Shown here: positions 47,879 to 59,294 of the stretch, in pieces
How positions within the stretch are numbered: the stretch's first letter is position 1
Layout of the letters: each line of letters starts with the position of its first letter
NCBI GenBank assembly: GCA_013423385.1
Contig: BLZA01000057.1
Span: 187,533-251,532 of the forward strand
Reading direction: 5' to 3'
Source of the DNA: Naganishia liquefaciens
Taxonomy: Eukaryota; Basidiomycota; Tremellomycetes; Filobasidiales; Filobasidiaceae
Length of the DNA stretch: 64,000 bases
Program-made: the position numbers and the translations under genes
The notes under the pieces: model-generated
What the model was told of the DNA's origin: nothing
Databases searched by the model: none
The model's input: the letters and a program-made list of their open reading frames with translations, nothing else

Positions 47879-49664
47879 TCATGTATTCTCTGTCGAGGCA
47901 TTCCCGTTGGTACTCGGCGGTACGAATCCCACCGGAAAGACCTGTCGAGCATTGATGTTGATCCTGACCGATTCCAAGATATCAGCACATCATCATCCCC
48001 ATACCCCTTGGGTGGGAAAAACTCTTTCATGCTCACCTGGCAGTCGCCATGAACCGCTTACACGCCCTGCCCACCCGATCATCCCGCTCATCCTCGGCGA
48101 AATACTTTGGCAACGTGCCTTCCATGATGCGCGGTACGCCATGGTAAAAGCTCCGCGAGCGACCGGACATGACGATGATGTCCCCGCTGCGCAGGATGAG
48201 CGGCAAGGGTGGGACGTCGCGCGTGGGACCGCCGCAGAGGAAGATGGCGGCGTAGCCGAGGCTTCGGGACCCGCGGGGGGGGGAGGGTCAATTTCATGGA
48301 TGCTTAGCATGGTTGGACGGGACTTACGAGATGGATACAAGCGGTCTGTAGGGGTCCAGTCTGGTGTCAGGAGGGGGAGTGGACGGGAATCAGCATCTCT
48401 GAAACTCCCGCCTGGGAACGCGGTACCCTGTGACTCACTCAGACCTATCCACGTGTCCCATCAAGGTATCCTTCATATGATAGAAATTCACGATTCCCGT
48501 ATCGGGCGCATAATCGTGCGTCCAGTCTTGCCAGTTATCCGGAATGACGGTCGTGAAGCGTGATCGGGGTAAGCCGTCATTCTGTGTTCCATAGATTTGT
48601 TCCCATGGGATACCGCAGACGATGTGTTGACACGTGTTTGCTAGTCCCGAGGGGAACGGGATGGGTTCCGAGGCGGTAAAGTCGTATGCCTTGTTAGTCC
48701 ACTAAGGAAAAGACCTATCAGAGGAACGGGTCGGAACTCAAAGGGAAAAGCCCAACAAACATTATACACCCATCCCAAATTCGCCCATCGTAATTCATTT
48801 TCCATAAGCTTTGCCACGGTCTTGCTCTTGATCTTGTATGAAGGCTCGTCCCCCTTCCAATGCGCGACTTTTTGTTTGAGCGCTTCGTAGCCCTCTTCGT
48901 ATGCGGGTTTATTACTGATCAACTCGCGTTGCTGCGGTGTGTTTGGCCTCGACGTCGAGGCAGCTGCATCACTCCGCTTGATGCTGCTCGTCGTCTCGGC
49001 CGCAGACGGAGAAGACTGCGAAGAGACGGAAGCCTTGGAATCGACGAGATGGGCCGGATCCGCCACATACTGATCAAAGAGGGAAAATTCGGCTGGAAGG
49101 ATATAGTGCGTTGACAAATTGAGTGGATTGGGTGGACGTGTGTATTCCTCGAGGGATGAGCGGACGAGGCGAAGTTGAGCGGCCGAAGAAAGGTATTGCG
49201 GGATGTAGATGAGACCTTGCAGGTTCTCGGGCTTCAGTAATGCGTGAGTGATTGGTTCTGCAGAACTCACCATCCCCGATAACGTAACCCTTGACGTATC
49301 GATTCTGCGATGCGGCACCATAATCGTCCGTCTTCTCCACGCGAATCTCTTCAAACTGCCGTCCTGCAAACCCATCCTCTTGCACATCCCATCCCGCCGC
49401 AGCGACCTCATCGTCCCTGTCGTCGTCGCCTGTCGTCCTCGAGAGGTTCATCACCCCTTGGCCCTTGAGCATCGGGTAGTCGCCATGCCTCGAGGCCTCC
49501 TCCGCGGGCGGACCATGACCATGACCGGCCGCCGCCGCCGCCGCCGCCTGGCGTCTGTTCTGCCTTTTCCGCTCCTTGATGGCGTCGGGGGCCTGGGCAT
49601 GGCGTGACTTGAAGTGCTTTTCAACGCGGCGGAAGGCGGTCAGCGAGTCCGAGTCGTCCATCAT
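47879..49664 (-). CDS. AlkB-family Fe(II)/2-oxoglutarate dioxygenase, ALKBH1-like
   Basis: Six exons (49271..49664, 48761..49215, 48439..48701, 48328..48360, 48037..48261, 47879..47963) give 484 residues. Key elements: GYVIGDGLIYIPQYL, formed by the first splice; LGWVYNWTNKAYDF; then the iron site HVDRSE (His366, Asp368) and YHGVPRI (His422); GGPTRDVPPLP; SGDIIVMSGRSR; and the 2-oxoglutarate arginines in ARININ-ARQVFP. This matches ALKBH1 in order and spacing. Relatives act on DNA, tRNA or histones; substrate here is unknown. A poly-Ala run follows a basic N-terminal stretch. The third intron uses a CCCGAAG acceptor and intron 2 a GTTTGT donor, both weak but needed for frame and homology. It is head to head with the DUF1308 gene. 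Confidence 0.9.
49526..49549. repeat. GCC repeat encoding poly-Ala in the ALKBH1-like gene
   Basis: About eight GCC units on the plus strand within exon 1, reading as a short alanine run on the coding strand. Confidence 0.8.
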
Positions 49665-49893
49665 GGGAATTGATCGAATCGGGCGTGTTCATTCTTTTTC
49701 CTTTGTTCTTCTGCTTGGGGCATCCCTTTTGTGTCTCAGTTGCGCCGTGTTTCAGGGTTTCGGCAGCTCGGGCCTGTGCGCCCGATCACATAGGGGCGCC
49801 GATCACACGGGCTGTCTTTCTTGATTCCCTGCTGCATCCCGCTCTCAAGGCTGACCGAGCGCCCTCATCCGCACTCGAGAAAAATCCCACACC
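49665..49893. promoter_or_regulatory. divergent promoter, ALKBH1-like and DUF1308 genes
   Basis: 229 bases between outward-facing start codons, rich in T runs near the ALKBH1 side. Both promoters must be here. Confidence 0.5.
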
Positions 49894-51206
49894 ATGCCCA
49901 TACACACCGGCCCGGCAGGTCCCTCGGCGCACGAACGACTCTGCGAATCACACTCCCGCCTCGCAGCCATCTGCCGTTCCATCCGCGACTTTGCCCCGGC
50001 CGACCATGTCTACCAGCCGCCGATCCTCGACAGCCATGAAACGCGGTACACGCCCCAAGAGCTAAGCGGACTTGCCAAGTTCCGGGCCACGTGCGAAAGG
50101 GAAGCTGAATGGCTCGAGGAGCTTACCCTGGCGTCCCAGCCTCCGGATCATCCGTCGACGAACGCGCCGTACTTGATTTCCGTATGGGACCAGGTCGTCA
50201 CGTGCCCCAGGCCGCTCATCAGTATCGGGGAGGCGTTCAAGTCGCCGCGCGGGGATAAAGTAAAGGTCGATGTGGTCGGAAAGGGAGGCATGTTGTGGAT
50301 CAAGGTCAATACGTATGTCGGCCTCGGATGCTATCCCCAAGCTGGAGCTGAACACCCTCGCGCCTAGCATCAGAATGGCCCGTTTGCTTCTAGAGTTTCG
50401 AGAGCAAGACAGTTATATCAACTCGGACTATGACTCGTCCGACGCCGAGGATCCGGTGCTTCAGGCTCAGAGAGCAGCATACCCCATCACACCGATCAAC
50501 AGTATTACGAAACAATGCTACGATCTCGTCCAAGCGGCGACGCAGCATCGGACACCTTGGGGTCAAGTGCCAACGGTGCTGTTACGACTCACCCGGCTCG
50601 ACGGACACGAGGCTGGGGATCCACGGATTCAAGAGACCTATCAATGTCTCGGACGCATGGGCGTACACGTCGAGTTTGGGGAAATTCAAAACCGGGGATC
50701 ATCATCATCCGAGCGACCGGCCAGCATTCCACAACCTTTACCGGTGCCGCGTCCCCATCTCGTAGCAACCCCGAAACTCAACCTCGATCTGAGCCTCTTG
50801 ATCGCCCTCATCTCGGACATTTCCCACGCACCACTACCCCACGACGACCTCGACGCCGAATCACGCTTCAAACCGATCGACAAGGCGTGGAAACGCCAGG
50901 TGAACCCTTCGACCGGTCAAGTAACCGTCAAGCGTCTCCAAGACGGCGAACTCGGGCCGGAAGAGCATTCCCGGGCACTGACGTATCAACTCAAGCAGGA
51001 AATGCGGCTTGGGCTCGTGGAAGAGCTCAATCAGAAAATACACGAGGGATGTCGCGCGTTGGGTGTGCCCGTCGAGAGCGTAGAGTTTTGGACGACGGCC
51101 GAGGCGAGGAGACGGTGTCGGGATATCGTGGCCAAGATTGGAGGAGAGCAGGAACGGCGGCGAGAGAAGCGGCTGTTTGCGGCCGAGGAGGGGAATAGGG
51201 ATGCAT

Positions 51207-51239
<33 letters not shown>

Positions 51240-52012
51240 GCGAGAACGACTTTTGGCAGGGGTCACGTCATGCAGGCGCAGGGCAGCCTCTCAACCGATT
51301 CTTGTCTGTTAGAATCTTGCCCGAGGACGATTCGTCATCGTCGCCGTCGTACCTCGACGGGACGCCCATCGCGGCAAATACCTTTCGAGGCCGGCTGACA
51401 GAGACGTGTCATCGGCTGCTATCCGTCCCGATGGAAAAGGGCGCTAGCGTCACCGCCGACTTTCTCGGCCTCTCAATCGCCGACAGTCCCGTCAGTTCCG
51501 ACGTCGAAGGCTCCACCACTGCCGCCGCCGCTCGCGCAAAGGCCAAAGCATCAGCTCCGCATCGCGGCGGACAACGTCGTCGCGCTGCGCCGCTCGCCGA
51601 TACATATCTCCGTGTACCGACGGCGCACACGGTACGGTCCATGCTCGAAGGTGCGAAACGAGGTATGACAACCGTTACGGCGAATCGGATGAGCGTCAAG
51701 CAAATGTTACGCGCCATGGGTCCGCTCGAGGCGCTAGAGGAGGATGAACGGGTCGTGAATCCGTCTTACACTCCGACGACTCCAGTTTCCGAGGCCTTGT
51801 TCATCGTCGTAGAGCCAAAGACGCTAGGGGAACTGAAACGCAGCGACTTGACGGATGTGGCGTTCGAAACGGAACGTCGGGGCAGCTGTCTGGAGCAAGC
51901 GCAAGGTGATAACTTGGGAGGCGGGAGCGTCGACGCCCAGCCTGCCGAGTTTTGGGTGCTGGAACCGCGAAGTCTAGGCGAGGATCCGCGCGGGGACAAG
52001 GCAGATGCGTGA
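49894..52012 (+). CDS. DUF1308 protein (UPF0415/C7orf25 family)
   Basis: Exons 49894..50312 and 50368..52012 give 687 residues. The N-terminal helical part contains ISVWDQVVTC. It leads to the family signature KVDVVGKGGMLWIKVNTI, which spans the intron, and then ARLLLEFREQDSYI. The DUF1308 core continues with PTVLLRLTRLD and LGRMGVHVEFGEI, and later PKLNLDLSLLIALISDIS, resembling a PIN-like fold. A poly-Ala run (51208..51240) sits in a charged helix. The C-terminal third has MSVKQMLRAMGPLEAL. The family is conserved from fungi to man (human C7orf25) without an established function. The stop is 95 bases from the stop of the convergent thiamine-enzyme gene. Confidence 0.8.
51208..51240. repeat. 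GCG repeat encoding poly-Ala
   Basis: Ten or so GCG units in the second exon of the DUF1308 gene, in frame as alanine. Confidence 0.85.
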
Positions 52013-52107
52013 TACGGTCTCGTATGCTATATCATCTTCTCGCTACTAGACGCCTCGGCTTTGCCGTTATTCCAGCTGTCACTCCACGTTGATCGGCCCC
52101 GCACTTG

Positions 52108-54386
52108 CTAAAATTTCTCCAACTGAACATCAATGACGGCGCATCGTCGGTCTCTCTGAACCACTGATATCGCATCGCGAATCACCGTCTCAAAACAAGA
52201 CGACTCTGTGACCTTTGTATGCCATGCGCCCCCTGCTGCCTCTGCCAACAAACCATAATCGGGCGGTTGAGGGCCAAAGGAAATGTTCAGACTCTCGGCT
52301 GTGCTGGAGCTTCCCAGACCGTCGGGGTAGACTCCGAGCATGCTCAGACGAGGTGACTTGTATCCCTATAAAGACACGTGAGAAGCGCAATGCTAGACGA
52401 GTTGCGCAGACTGACCCCGTTGTTCAAGACAATTGTCAGGAAGGGCTGTAAGGAGATATGTTAGTATCGCCGAGAGATGTCGATTCAACTTACTGTTCCG
52501 TATCGTCGTGCCATCCAAAATGCCGCGCTCGGGACACCAAATATAAATGATCCATCCCCAACGATGAGCGTCACTAGGTCTTTGGCATGCCTCTTGTCGG
52601 CTTGTCCCGCCAGGATCGCCCCGATGGCGGCTCCCAGTCCCCAGCCGAGGGAAGAGCCTCCGGATGTCAAAAGAGCTGTCGACACAACTCGTCAGCCTGT
52701 CCCCTCTTGTTCATTGTCATACTCACATCCTGGTCGAGTCGGAGCGATGCCATCCCACACTGCAGGATAGTTTGATATGGATTCGTTGAGCACGAGATTA
52801 TTCTCAGGCAGATGCCGGCGAAGAGTCTGTAGGAAGATGGCGAGATCGATACCTTTCGACCGGATCGAGGGTGCCCGGAGTCGCATCTCCGCCCGAAGCT
52901 GAAGGTGCCGGGCCAGACGCTCTACAAGTAATTCACTGCTAGCGAATGATGCGATGCCACAACGAGTTATCTCACGCTGGATTTGTTGAACAGCAGTCGC
53001 ACTGTCCGCTTGGACCCGTAACTCAGCAGGAATGTAAAACATGTTCATTCGCTCCTTGAGAACGTCCATATCGATGTGAATGACAGTAGCATCGCGTCGC
53101 AGTTTGGTGAACCGGGTCATCCTGCGAGACAGTGATCAGTCTATTCGCAGTCCGAACGAGCCCTTCCACCTACCAGGGCACGTCGCAGTCCAGCACCAGA
53201 ATCCAGTCTGCAGCCTCGACGTAACAATTCTTGCCAGTGTATGAGACTCCAGCGTGCATGGGATGATTGAAGGCGATATTGACATGCGAAGGGCAGCTGG
53301 AAAACACTGCGATCGACAACTGGTTTGCTAATTTTCCGAGAAGGTCTGGGATGGCGCGATTACGCCCTGCATACGAAGTGACGATGATAGGGAACTGGGC
53401 TCGTCTTAGCGTCTGACATATGTAGTGGAGATCTGCCAAATAGTTGATGAAGGGCTAATCAAGGACCAATCATTCGCACTACGTACTGGTCTCAGACAAG
53501 GCTCCAAGTTGTGATCCACTCCAATGCTCGCGCCGAAGCTCTGGAAGATCGCTTGGGTTCAAGTCCTCTTCGCTAATCTCTCGAGCACTCCAGCAATACA
53601 CCGGTCCCTGTCCATTTCAATCTAGATCAATCATGGCTGTTAAATTGGTTCTTGTTTTTACCTCTGGCTGCGATTTAGCGAATTGAAGGCTTCGCAGAAC
53701 AACTTGTTGGACATTCTTGCCCGTTCTGATCTCTGCGACATGCTTCATGTATTGCCGAATAATTGCTGGTTGGTCGACAGCACTGTGGTATCCCAACCTT
53801 AGCAGAACAGCGCGATAGATACAGGGGCACCTACTCCTGTAACCAGTGGATGAATTCGTTTCTTGAGCCCTTCATTTCCCCTTCTTGGCTAAAAGGCGAA
53901 GCTCCGGCGTATATGAAGACTGGGATTCTAGCAGCAGCTACATTATGAACCGCGCCCGCGAGAGCCTGGCGCAAAGTCTGTCATTAAGAACGAGAAAGGC
54001 ATTCTCCAAATTTCTTACCTGGGTACCGCAGTCAACGTGAACGATAACTGCCGCAGGCTTGCCCGAGGCCTGGTAAAATCTGTAGCTACCTCAGCCTCAT
54101 CCATGCCTTCCTCCATATTGTATTCACCCTTGAGCGCAATTGAGGGCTACACTCTCGTTTGGAGCTGTAATGAACTTGAGCTCTTCTTCGCCATCGTACC
54201 TGCGCTTGCCTTCTCGCGCGATGAAGGCCTCGAGCAGGGCGGGGTGATCGCTTCCTAGGTTGACAAAGATATGCGTTATCCCAATCTTTTCAAGCGTCTA
54301 AGCGATTACGGATCAGCTTGACTTGTATGTACTGTATCTGATTTGTCAAACCTTACATCAAGAAGCACGGAGCTCGTGGTCGTCAT
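52108..54386 (-). CDS. thiamine-diphosphate enzyme, acetolactate synthase/benzoylformate decarboxylase-like
   Basis: Eleven exons (54357..54386, 54128..54297, 54019..54079, 53835..53977, 53662..53782, 53487..53607, 53174..53432, 52727..53121, 52494..52675, 52416..52445, 52108..52365) give 589 residues. The N-terminal PYR domain has the activating Glu58 in APNESVAL and VHVDCGTQ. The middle domain has VDWILVLDCDVPW-like sequence (AADWILVLDCDVPW). The C-terminal PP domain has GGSSLGWGLGAAIG and the cofactor motif GDG at 473-475 with NN at 502-503. No mitochondrial presequence and no Ilv2 signature was seen, so it is probably not the biosynthetic acetolactate synthase. Fungal relatives are annotated as ThDP-requiring decarboxylases or 2-hydroxyacyl lyases; the substrate is open. 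Confidence 0.88.
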
Positions 54387-54912
54387 TTGATCGTCCGCTT
54401 TGGTTTCCGTGACAGCGGCACAACGAGCTCCGGGATTGTGAGATCTATGGGGTCGTTGGAGAATGCTTTCTTGCTGCTCGTATGTGCGTGAAGATGTATA
54501 TTTACTTCTCCAGGGTATTGTAAGTCGAATGCAACTCGGAAGAGCTCTCGGCGATCAGATCTCCGGAACCGACTCAAGATTCGGCACCACTCGGTCCGAA
54601 CTTCTAAAACAGTGCCGGGATGCTTCCATCATTCATGATGAGTCCATTCCATCAGTTATCAGTAAGTCATCAGTACATGCTACGACCATCTTGAGCAGAT
54701 CTTTTAACGAAAAAGGTCCCCAGATAGCTTTGCGGTCTTCCATAGTTTCTCTTCCTCAGTTCTGCCGAAGCTTTTCTTGACGTATCTTCGATCAAAGGGA
54801 AAAGGCGAATTGACACAACGGAGTCAGCAGCTATCTTCAAGTCACTCGTCTGGCACTGGATCAAGACTGGCAAATGCGAAGCATCTGGGCAACTGGCAGA
54901 ATTGTCTGGGTC
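54387..54912. other. intergenic region between divergent genes
   Basis: About 525 bases upstream of the thiamine-enzyme gene and of the small membrane-protein gene. Open frames here do not resemble proteins. Likely promoter space for both. Confidence 0.35.
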
Positions 54913-55526
54913 ATGAGTTCTATCATTTTTTTGTGGGATCGAAAGCAGGTGAACACTTGGGCTGCGACTGGCAATGTCGTACTCATGTTCTTGTCCGATA
55001 GAAATTTCGATCCGATATTCTGAACGGTACATCCGCAACTTTGGCATTGGCCGTTGTCAGCATTCTGGTGGCGATGACGGCTATCTCTGGTATTGGGTAA
55101 ATTTTTAGTCGACTTTTTGGTAATGTTACTATTTAATTATGTCCTCATGCAGCGTCGCCATTGCAAGGTCCGCTTCGGCTGCAAATGGGATTGCCACCGT
55201 ATGCAGGCTTATCGGGAACGAGTGGCCCCCAATATCGATATTTCGATGCGCCCTATAGGTAACAGGCGAGATCACCCTGCCCGAAGGCTTCGACACTGTC
55301 AAGCGCACTCTTTACATCCATTATGGGCAAGCTGTACCCTCGTTTTCGGGGAGAACGGACGTACTCAAGCCGACCGCAATTATCATGCAGCTTGATTGCG
55401 GCTTCTCATATGATCCTTTTCGCCATCGCTGTATGTGATGCCCGCGCGACCATGAGAACAGAAACTTGGTAGGTCCTAAACGTAGCTTGACTTGCAGGGC
55501 ATACATATCTAAGTATCACTGGTTAA
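54913..55526 (+). CDS. predicted small single-pass membrane protein, five exons
   Basis: No exon here has a long open frame, but five exons join in frame to 125 residues: 54913..54948, 55002..55096, 55153..55198, 55259..55430, 55498..55526. Introns are 53, 56, 60 and 67 bases, close to the local norm, with GTGAAC, GTAAAT, GTATGC and GTATGT donors; the last has TTGAC before its acceptor. The product begins MSSIIFLWDRKQKFRSDILN. A strongly hydrophobic helix follows (ATLALAVVSILVAMTAISGI), then a small-residue turn, and an outer part with GEITLPEGFDTVKRTLYIHY and LDCGFSYDPFRH. It would be a type II or signal-anchored protein. No family is recognised. The model is supported only by phase, intron size and the helix. 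Confidence 0.45.
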
Positions 55527-56260
55527 TAGTAAACGGGAAAGAGTGGTCTCCCTGTTACGCCAGCTGATGATAGCGCCTCTGCCGGTCTCTTTGGCGGTTT
55601 TGCTTTGTTTGGTCAATTGACCCGGAACCGTAAGCGATCCGTAATGAATCTTGAAGCATCCAGTAACATCCCGCTTTCGCATACAGAACATCGAACTCAC
55701 TGTATACCTTCCTTTGTCGGCGATATCTTTTGCGAACGCAAACTCCTCGTTCAACCAGTGAGTGCTGCGGCACGTTCAATCTTTCGCGATTCAACCGACG
55801 CTATGATCACTTGATCAGAGACGCCTTCGACGCTTCGAGCGGCACCGAGTACGTCTGTACCTCTACAATTCTCCAACCACACTCGAAAGACTCGTCGGTC
55901 GGTCATGGGTCCTCGAGCTCTCATTCCGCTTGAGGAAACCGAGGTCGTCGACATCAGTGACAAGGATGCTCATTACATTCCTGCCAAGATCGCAATCAAC
56001 AGGCTGCCCGTGAGCCGATTCCATCTAGCGAGACGTGAGCTGAATTCGACATTCCCTAGCAAGCACCTTCTGTCACCAGCGTTTCTCGAAAGGGGATTGA
56101 CAAGAGCGAGGGAAACTCCTGAAAGCGAGAGAACTCGGGAAGCATTTTTCAGTGATTGCTAGTAGCTTGCGTCACATGGGAAAATCTTGGTTGCGATGTA
56201 CCGTCAGCGGTATTGAATATCATTCTATACACACGATGTCCATTTGCATAGGGATCACAT
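55527..56260. other. intergenic region, possible further exons
   Basis: 734 bases between the small membrane-protein model and the cyclic phosphodiesterase gene. A stretch near 55560-55620 reads SAGLFGGFALFGQLTRN up to a GTAAGC donor-like site, and may belong to an unresolved gene. A second open stretch (55905..56162) starts MGPRALIPLEETEVVD. Neither could be joined into a convincing model. Confidence 0.3.
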
Positions 56261-57015
56261 CTACTGATCGACCTCATTGCCCTCCAGGTCGAACCGGGCA
56301 ACTTCCTTCCACTCTTCCGTCTTGCCGACGCAAGCCACCACAGTGACCCTTGAGAATCCAACTGTCTCGGCAACGTCTAGCTTGCCTCCCTGTTGTACTC
56401 CCGTACCCGGTACCGAGAATTCTTCATCTACGATCGCTTGTAGGGCTTGCTGATCTTTGTCGCTGTACATCAAGCTCAAGTGCGGAAAGTACGGCTTGGG
56501 CGGTTTCTTCTCGAATACTTGTTCCAGGATCTGCCGTCCCTTGAGGAGCGCTTCAAATCCCGTTCGCTTCGGAGAATCGGCGGAAAGCGTTGTATCGACG
56601 TCGACGACCGACGGCTCGGCGGGGATTGTAAAATCCTCTGTGACAGGCTGAATGATGGCTTGGAAGAAGAAAGTGCCGGCGGTGGGCAAGTCGAGACCCA
56701 GGTCAAGCACAGCATCAGCTTCTCCCTCAAGAGCTTTGAGTTCGCATTCCTTGCTCCATCGCTGTAAGCCAGTCTTGAGCGTCGCTTTGACCTGTTCGAC
56801 GGGGACCGAGGTGTCGATACCAGAGTAGAAGGTGACGTGAGGAGCAAATGATGGAGCAGGCTGGTGTCTTTCAGCAAGATGAGTGATTGTATCCTGTAGA
56901 GGCGCCACTTCGGACGGCTTGGGGCAAAGCCAGATGCTATACACTGAGAGACGATATTAGCTCTGACTGGCGTCCGAGCCTACGTCGAGGCACGAGACCT
57001 ACTTTGCAGAGACAT
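56261..57015 (-). CDS. CPD1: 2',3'-cyclic-nucleotide 3'-phosphodiesterase (2H family)
   Basis: Exons 57003..57015 and 56261..56943 give 231 residues. The tiny first exon supplies MSLQ and is joined through a 59-base intron to MYSIWLCPKP, the usual start of the family. The two 2H-phosphoesterase motifs are present: HVTF (His40) and HLSLMYSD (His159). Length is the same as that of yeast Cpd1 (239) within a few residues. The enzyme opens cyclic phosphates such as ADP-ribose 1'',2''-cyclic phosphate formed during tRNA splicing. Without the small exon no ATG precedes the conserved start, which supports the splice. Confidence 0.88.
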
Positions 57016-57719
57016 GATGTACGAATTGCGGTTGGCGATGTGGGACAGCTGAACCGATGTCTGGGTGAATCGCTGGCTGAAGAGCAAAGCAAAGGGCTTC
57101 AGCGTTTATAATCTCGTCCCATCTCGTCATGCTGACGGTCGAATGGTCGAGGATGACCGGAACATTCATGCGGTCTTCAATGTCTCAGGTCAGCGGGACA
57201 CCCGGATATACCGCTGACGTAATACACTGTCCAGCGGTAATAATGTTCCGCCACCAGCTGAAGCTTTGTGCGCAATGTGAATACCTGACTCCTCAATGGC
57301 CATCTATAGTCCGATACAACTTTGGATATGCTTAGGAGACTACCAATTCCATGGCAGATCCGTCTGATCATCCGGCGCAAACTTGCTCCGACTTTCTTCG
57401 GCCGTTTGCGACCGATCCGAGGCCGCGCGATCCGTCAACGGTCGCCTTTGCAGCCTCGTCTGCTTTACCGTCGTCTTGGATCCATTCTCGCTTGCGGACC
57501 GATCAACATGAGTAGAAGCATTGAGGTTTGGCGTCGGCAACGCCTGAGAAAAAAAGTCTAGGGTGTGGGTCCTGCATGGCATGAACTCAGCAAAATATAC
57601 CGATTGGCAGCATTATTCAACCCACAGATTACTTGTCAAGAATTCGCTGGCTTTCTTCTGAGACGATTGTATACTGCAGCCAAGATGAGCCAAGGTATGC
57701 CTGCAGAGCAGCTCAACAC
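57016..57719. other. intergenic region
   Basis: About 700 bases containing the CPD1 promoter and the 3' end of the upstream minus-strand gene. An alternative last exon of that gene (57613..57673) may lie here. Nothing else supported. Confidence 0.35.
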
Positions 57720-59294
57720 TCACGTTGGCGCCGACACACCCATCACACTGCCGAGCTTCTCCTTCCAGTCCCTCGGCTGTGGCGCCAGTCCGTCAAACAT
57801 GTTGGCAAAGTCAACCGCATTGGCAGAAGCTTCGAAAGGTACCCGCGGCTGATCCGGAGGTTCGCCCATTCGATTTGATATCACTTCAGAAGACCTCTCA
57901 CTTGATGTTGAAACGACCGACGTCCGGCGGCGAGTCGGACTCGTGGTTCCTCGAGTATGTCGATCTCCAACCGCTGCATTGCCATTCTTTGCATGCTTGG
58001 CCGTCGTGCCGACGCCAGCAATCAAGCTCAATGTCCGCATCTCCCGCTTTTCGCGTTTCTTCTCGTCTCCCTCGCCGCCGCTGGGCGTGCCGATCTCCGC
58101 GCCCGGCGCATCTTCAGTTGTCGTGGTCGTTGTGAGATCCGATAACGATTCCAGCAAATGTCCAAACAATCGTCGACTGCCTTCCACCATAACACTCGAT
58201 GCGTTCTGTCCTGAATGGACTGAGCCACCCAATGAAGAGGGTACAGCAACTTCCGACGCCGCACTGCCGTGGGGCAGCACAAGCGGCAGAACCCCGTTTT
58301 GTGGACCGACAGACCCCGTCGATCCCGTCGAACTGTTAGACGCCGTTCTCCGAATCGGCAGCGGCGCCTGATGACCCTTGATCGACAAGCTTGATGATGA
58401 TGGTGTCGTTGTCGAGTGAAATCCCTGTCGCGCCGTAATAGCTTCCCACCGCTTCTTCACCTCGTCCAGCTCCTGCAGCTTTCGCTCATATACCTTGCGC
58501 GCATCATTGACTTCAGCTTCCTTTTGTGCGATGTAGGCGAGCAGATCGGCGTGTTTTTCGATCAACGTCAAAGGCCCATTGGGTCGCCTCGTTGTCGATT
58601 CAATATTCGGCGGGCCCGGGGAGGGCAGCGAGGTTGGCCGTGGAGCGAGTTGCGCTGCGGGTGAGCGTGAGAATGCCGAGTCCAAGCTGGATCTCGCCGT
58701 GTCCTTGCCGTTCCCTTCCTGAAACGCCGGTTCCAGCGTCATTCGTTCTCGACTTGAAGACTTGCGTGCCCTTCTCATCTGAGGGGTCTTGCTCTGGGCT
58801 GCAATGTTTCCGTAAATGGAACTCCGGTATCCGGGGGTTCGGGGTCTGACCGTGCCGTCAGTCGTAGATTGAGAGGTCCCGCGTGGACGGGTGCGTGGTG
58901 TTGCCTGATGTTTCGTGGTCGTGGTAGGCGTCGAAGGTGTTTCCTCTATGATCAAAGGGGGTTTTAAGGCTGGACTGGCAGAAGCTGTCACTATTGTCTC
59001 GTCATCATTATTAAATGCCGGGCGCGAAGGGCTGGCAAAAGATGGGTTATCCTGCATGGCATCTTTTACGTTTGCTTCCACAGGATCCGTGGTCTGTACA
59101 GAATGAGCCATGTTTCGAGCCACATCTCGTATACTCACCGTATTGAACACTGCTCCGGATGCCAAAGAGAGGCGTTTCAACCTGCGTCCACTTCGCGCCG
59201 CTTGCGTCGGCGTATTTGCTGCAGAGCCATCGGTTCTTCTCTGAGGCGATATAGGAGGCGAAGGCGTGCCTATGAGATCGAGCGATGGATCCAT
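57720..59294 (-). CDS. Ser/Thr/Pro-rich coiled-coil protein, DUF4048-like
   Basis: A single open exon from MDPSLDLIGT (59294) gives 524 residues. The N-terminus has a short basic conserved patch (GRRLKRLSL). A coiled coil lies at about residues 248-285: LLAYIAQKEAEVNDARKVYE and on to ELDEVKKRWEAI. This order resembles fungal DUF4048 proteins; the match is weak. Basic Ser-rich stretches surround it (KSSSRERM, SPTRRRTS). Near the C-terminus is ANMFDGLAPQPRDWKEKLGS. The stop codon TGA is part of a perfect GTGAGT donor; splicing there to an acceptor at 57674 would replace the final residues by a short extension ending at 57613. Function unknown. Confidence 0.65.
   Translation of the reverse strand: MDPSLDLIGTPSPPISPQRRTDGSAANTPTQAARSGRRLKRLSLASGAVFNTVSIRDVARNMAHSVQTTDPVEANVKDAMQDNPSFASPSRPAFNNDDETIVTASASPALKPPLIIEETPSTPTTTTKHQATPRTRPRGTSQSTTDGTVRPRTPGYRSSIYGNIAAQSKTPQMRRARKSSSRERMTLEPAFQEGNGKDTARSSLDSAFSRSPAAQLAPRPTSLPSPGPPNIESTTRRPNGPLTLIEKHADLLAYIAQKEAEVNDARKVYERKLQELDEVKKRWEAITARQGFHSTTTPSSSSLSIKGHQAPLPIRRTASNSSTGSTGSVGPQNGVLPLVLPHGSAASEVAVPSSLGGSVHSGQNASSVMVEGSRRLFGHLLESLSDLTTTTTTEDAPGAEIGTPSGGEGDEKKREKREMRTLSLIAGVGTTAKHAKNGNAAVGDRHTRGTTSPTRRRTSVVSTSSERSSEVISNRMGEPPDQPRVPFEASANAVDFANMFDGLAPQPRDWKEKLGSVMGVSAPT

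Noticed and set aside
19049-49664. A defence island or repair operon
   Set aside because: This is a eukaryotic segment with spliced, unlinked genes on both strands; clustering of repair genes is noted only as a weak observation.
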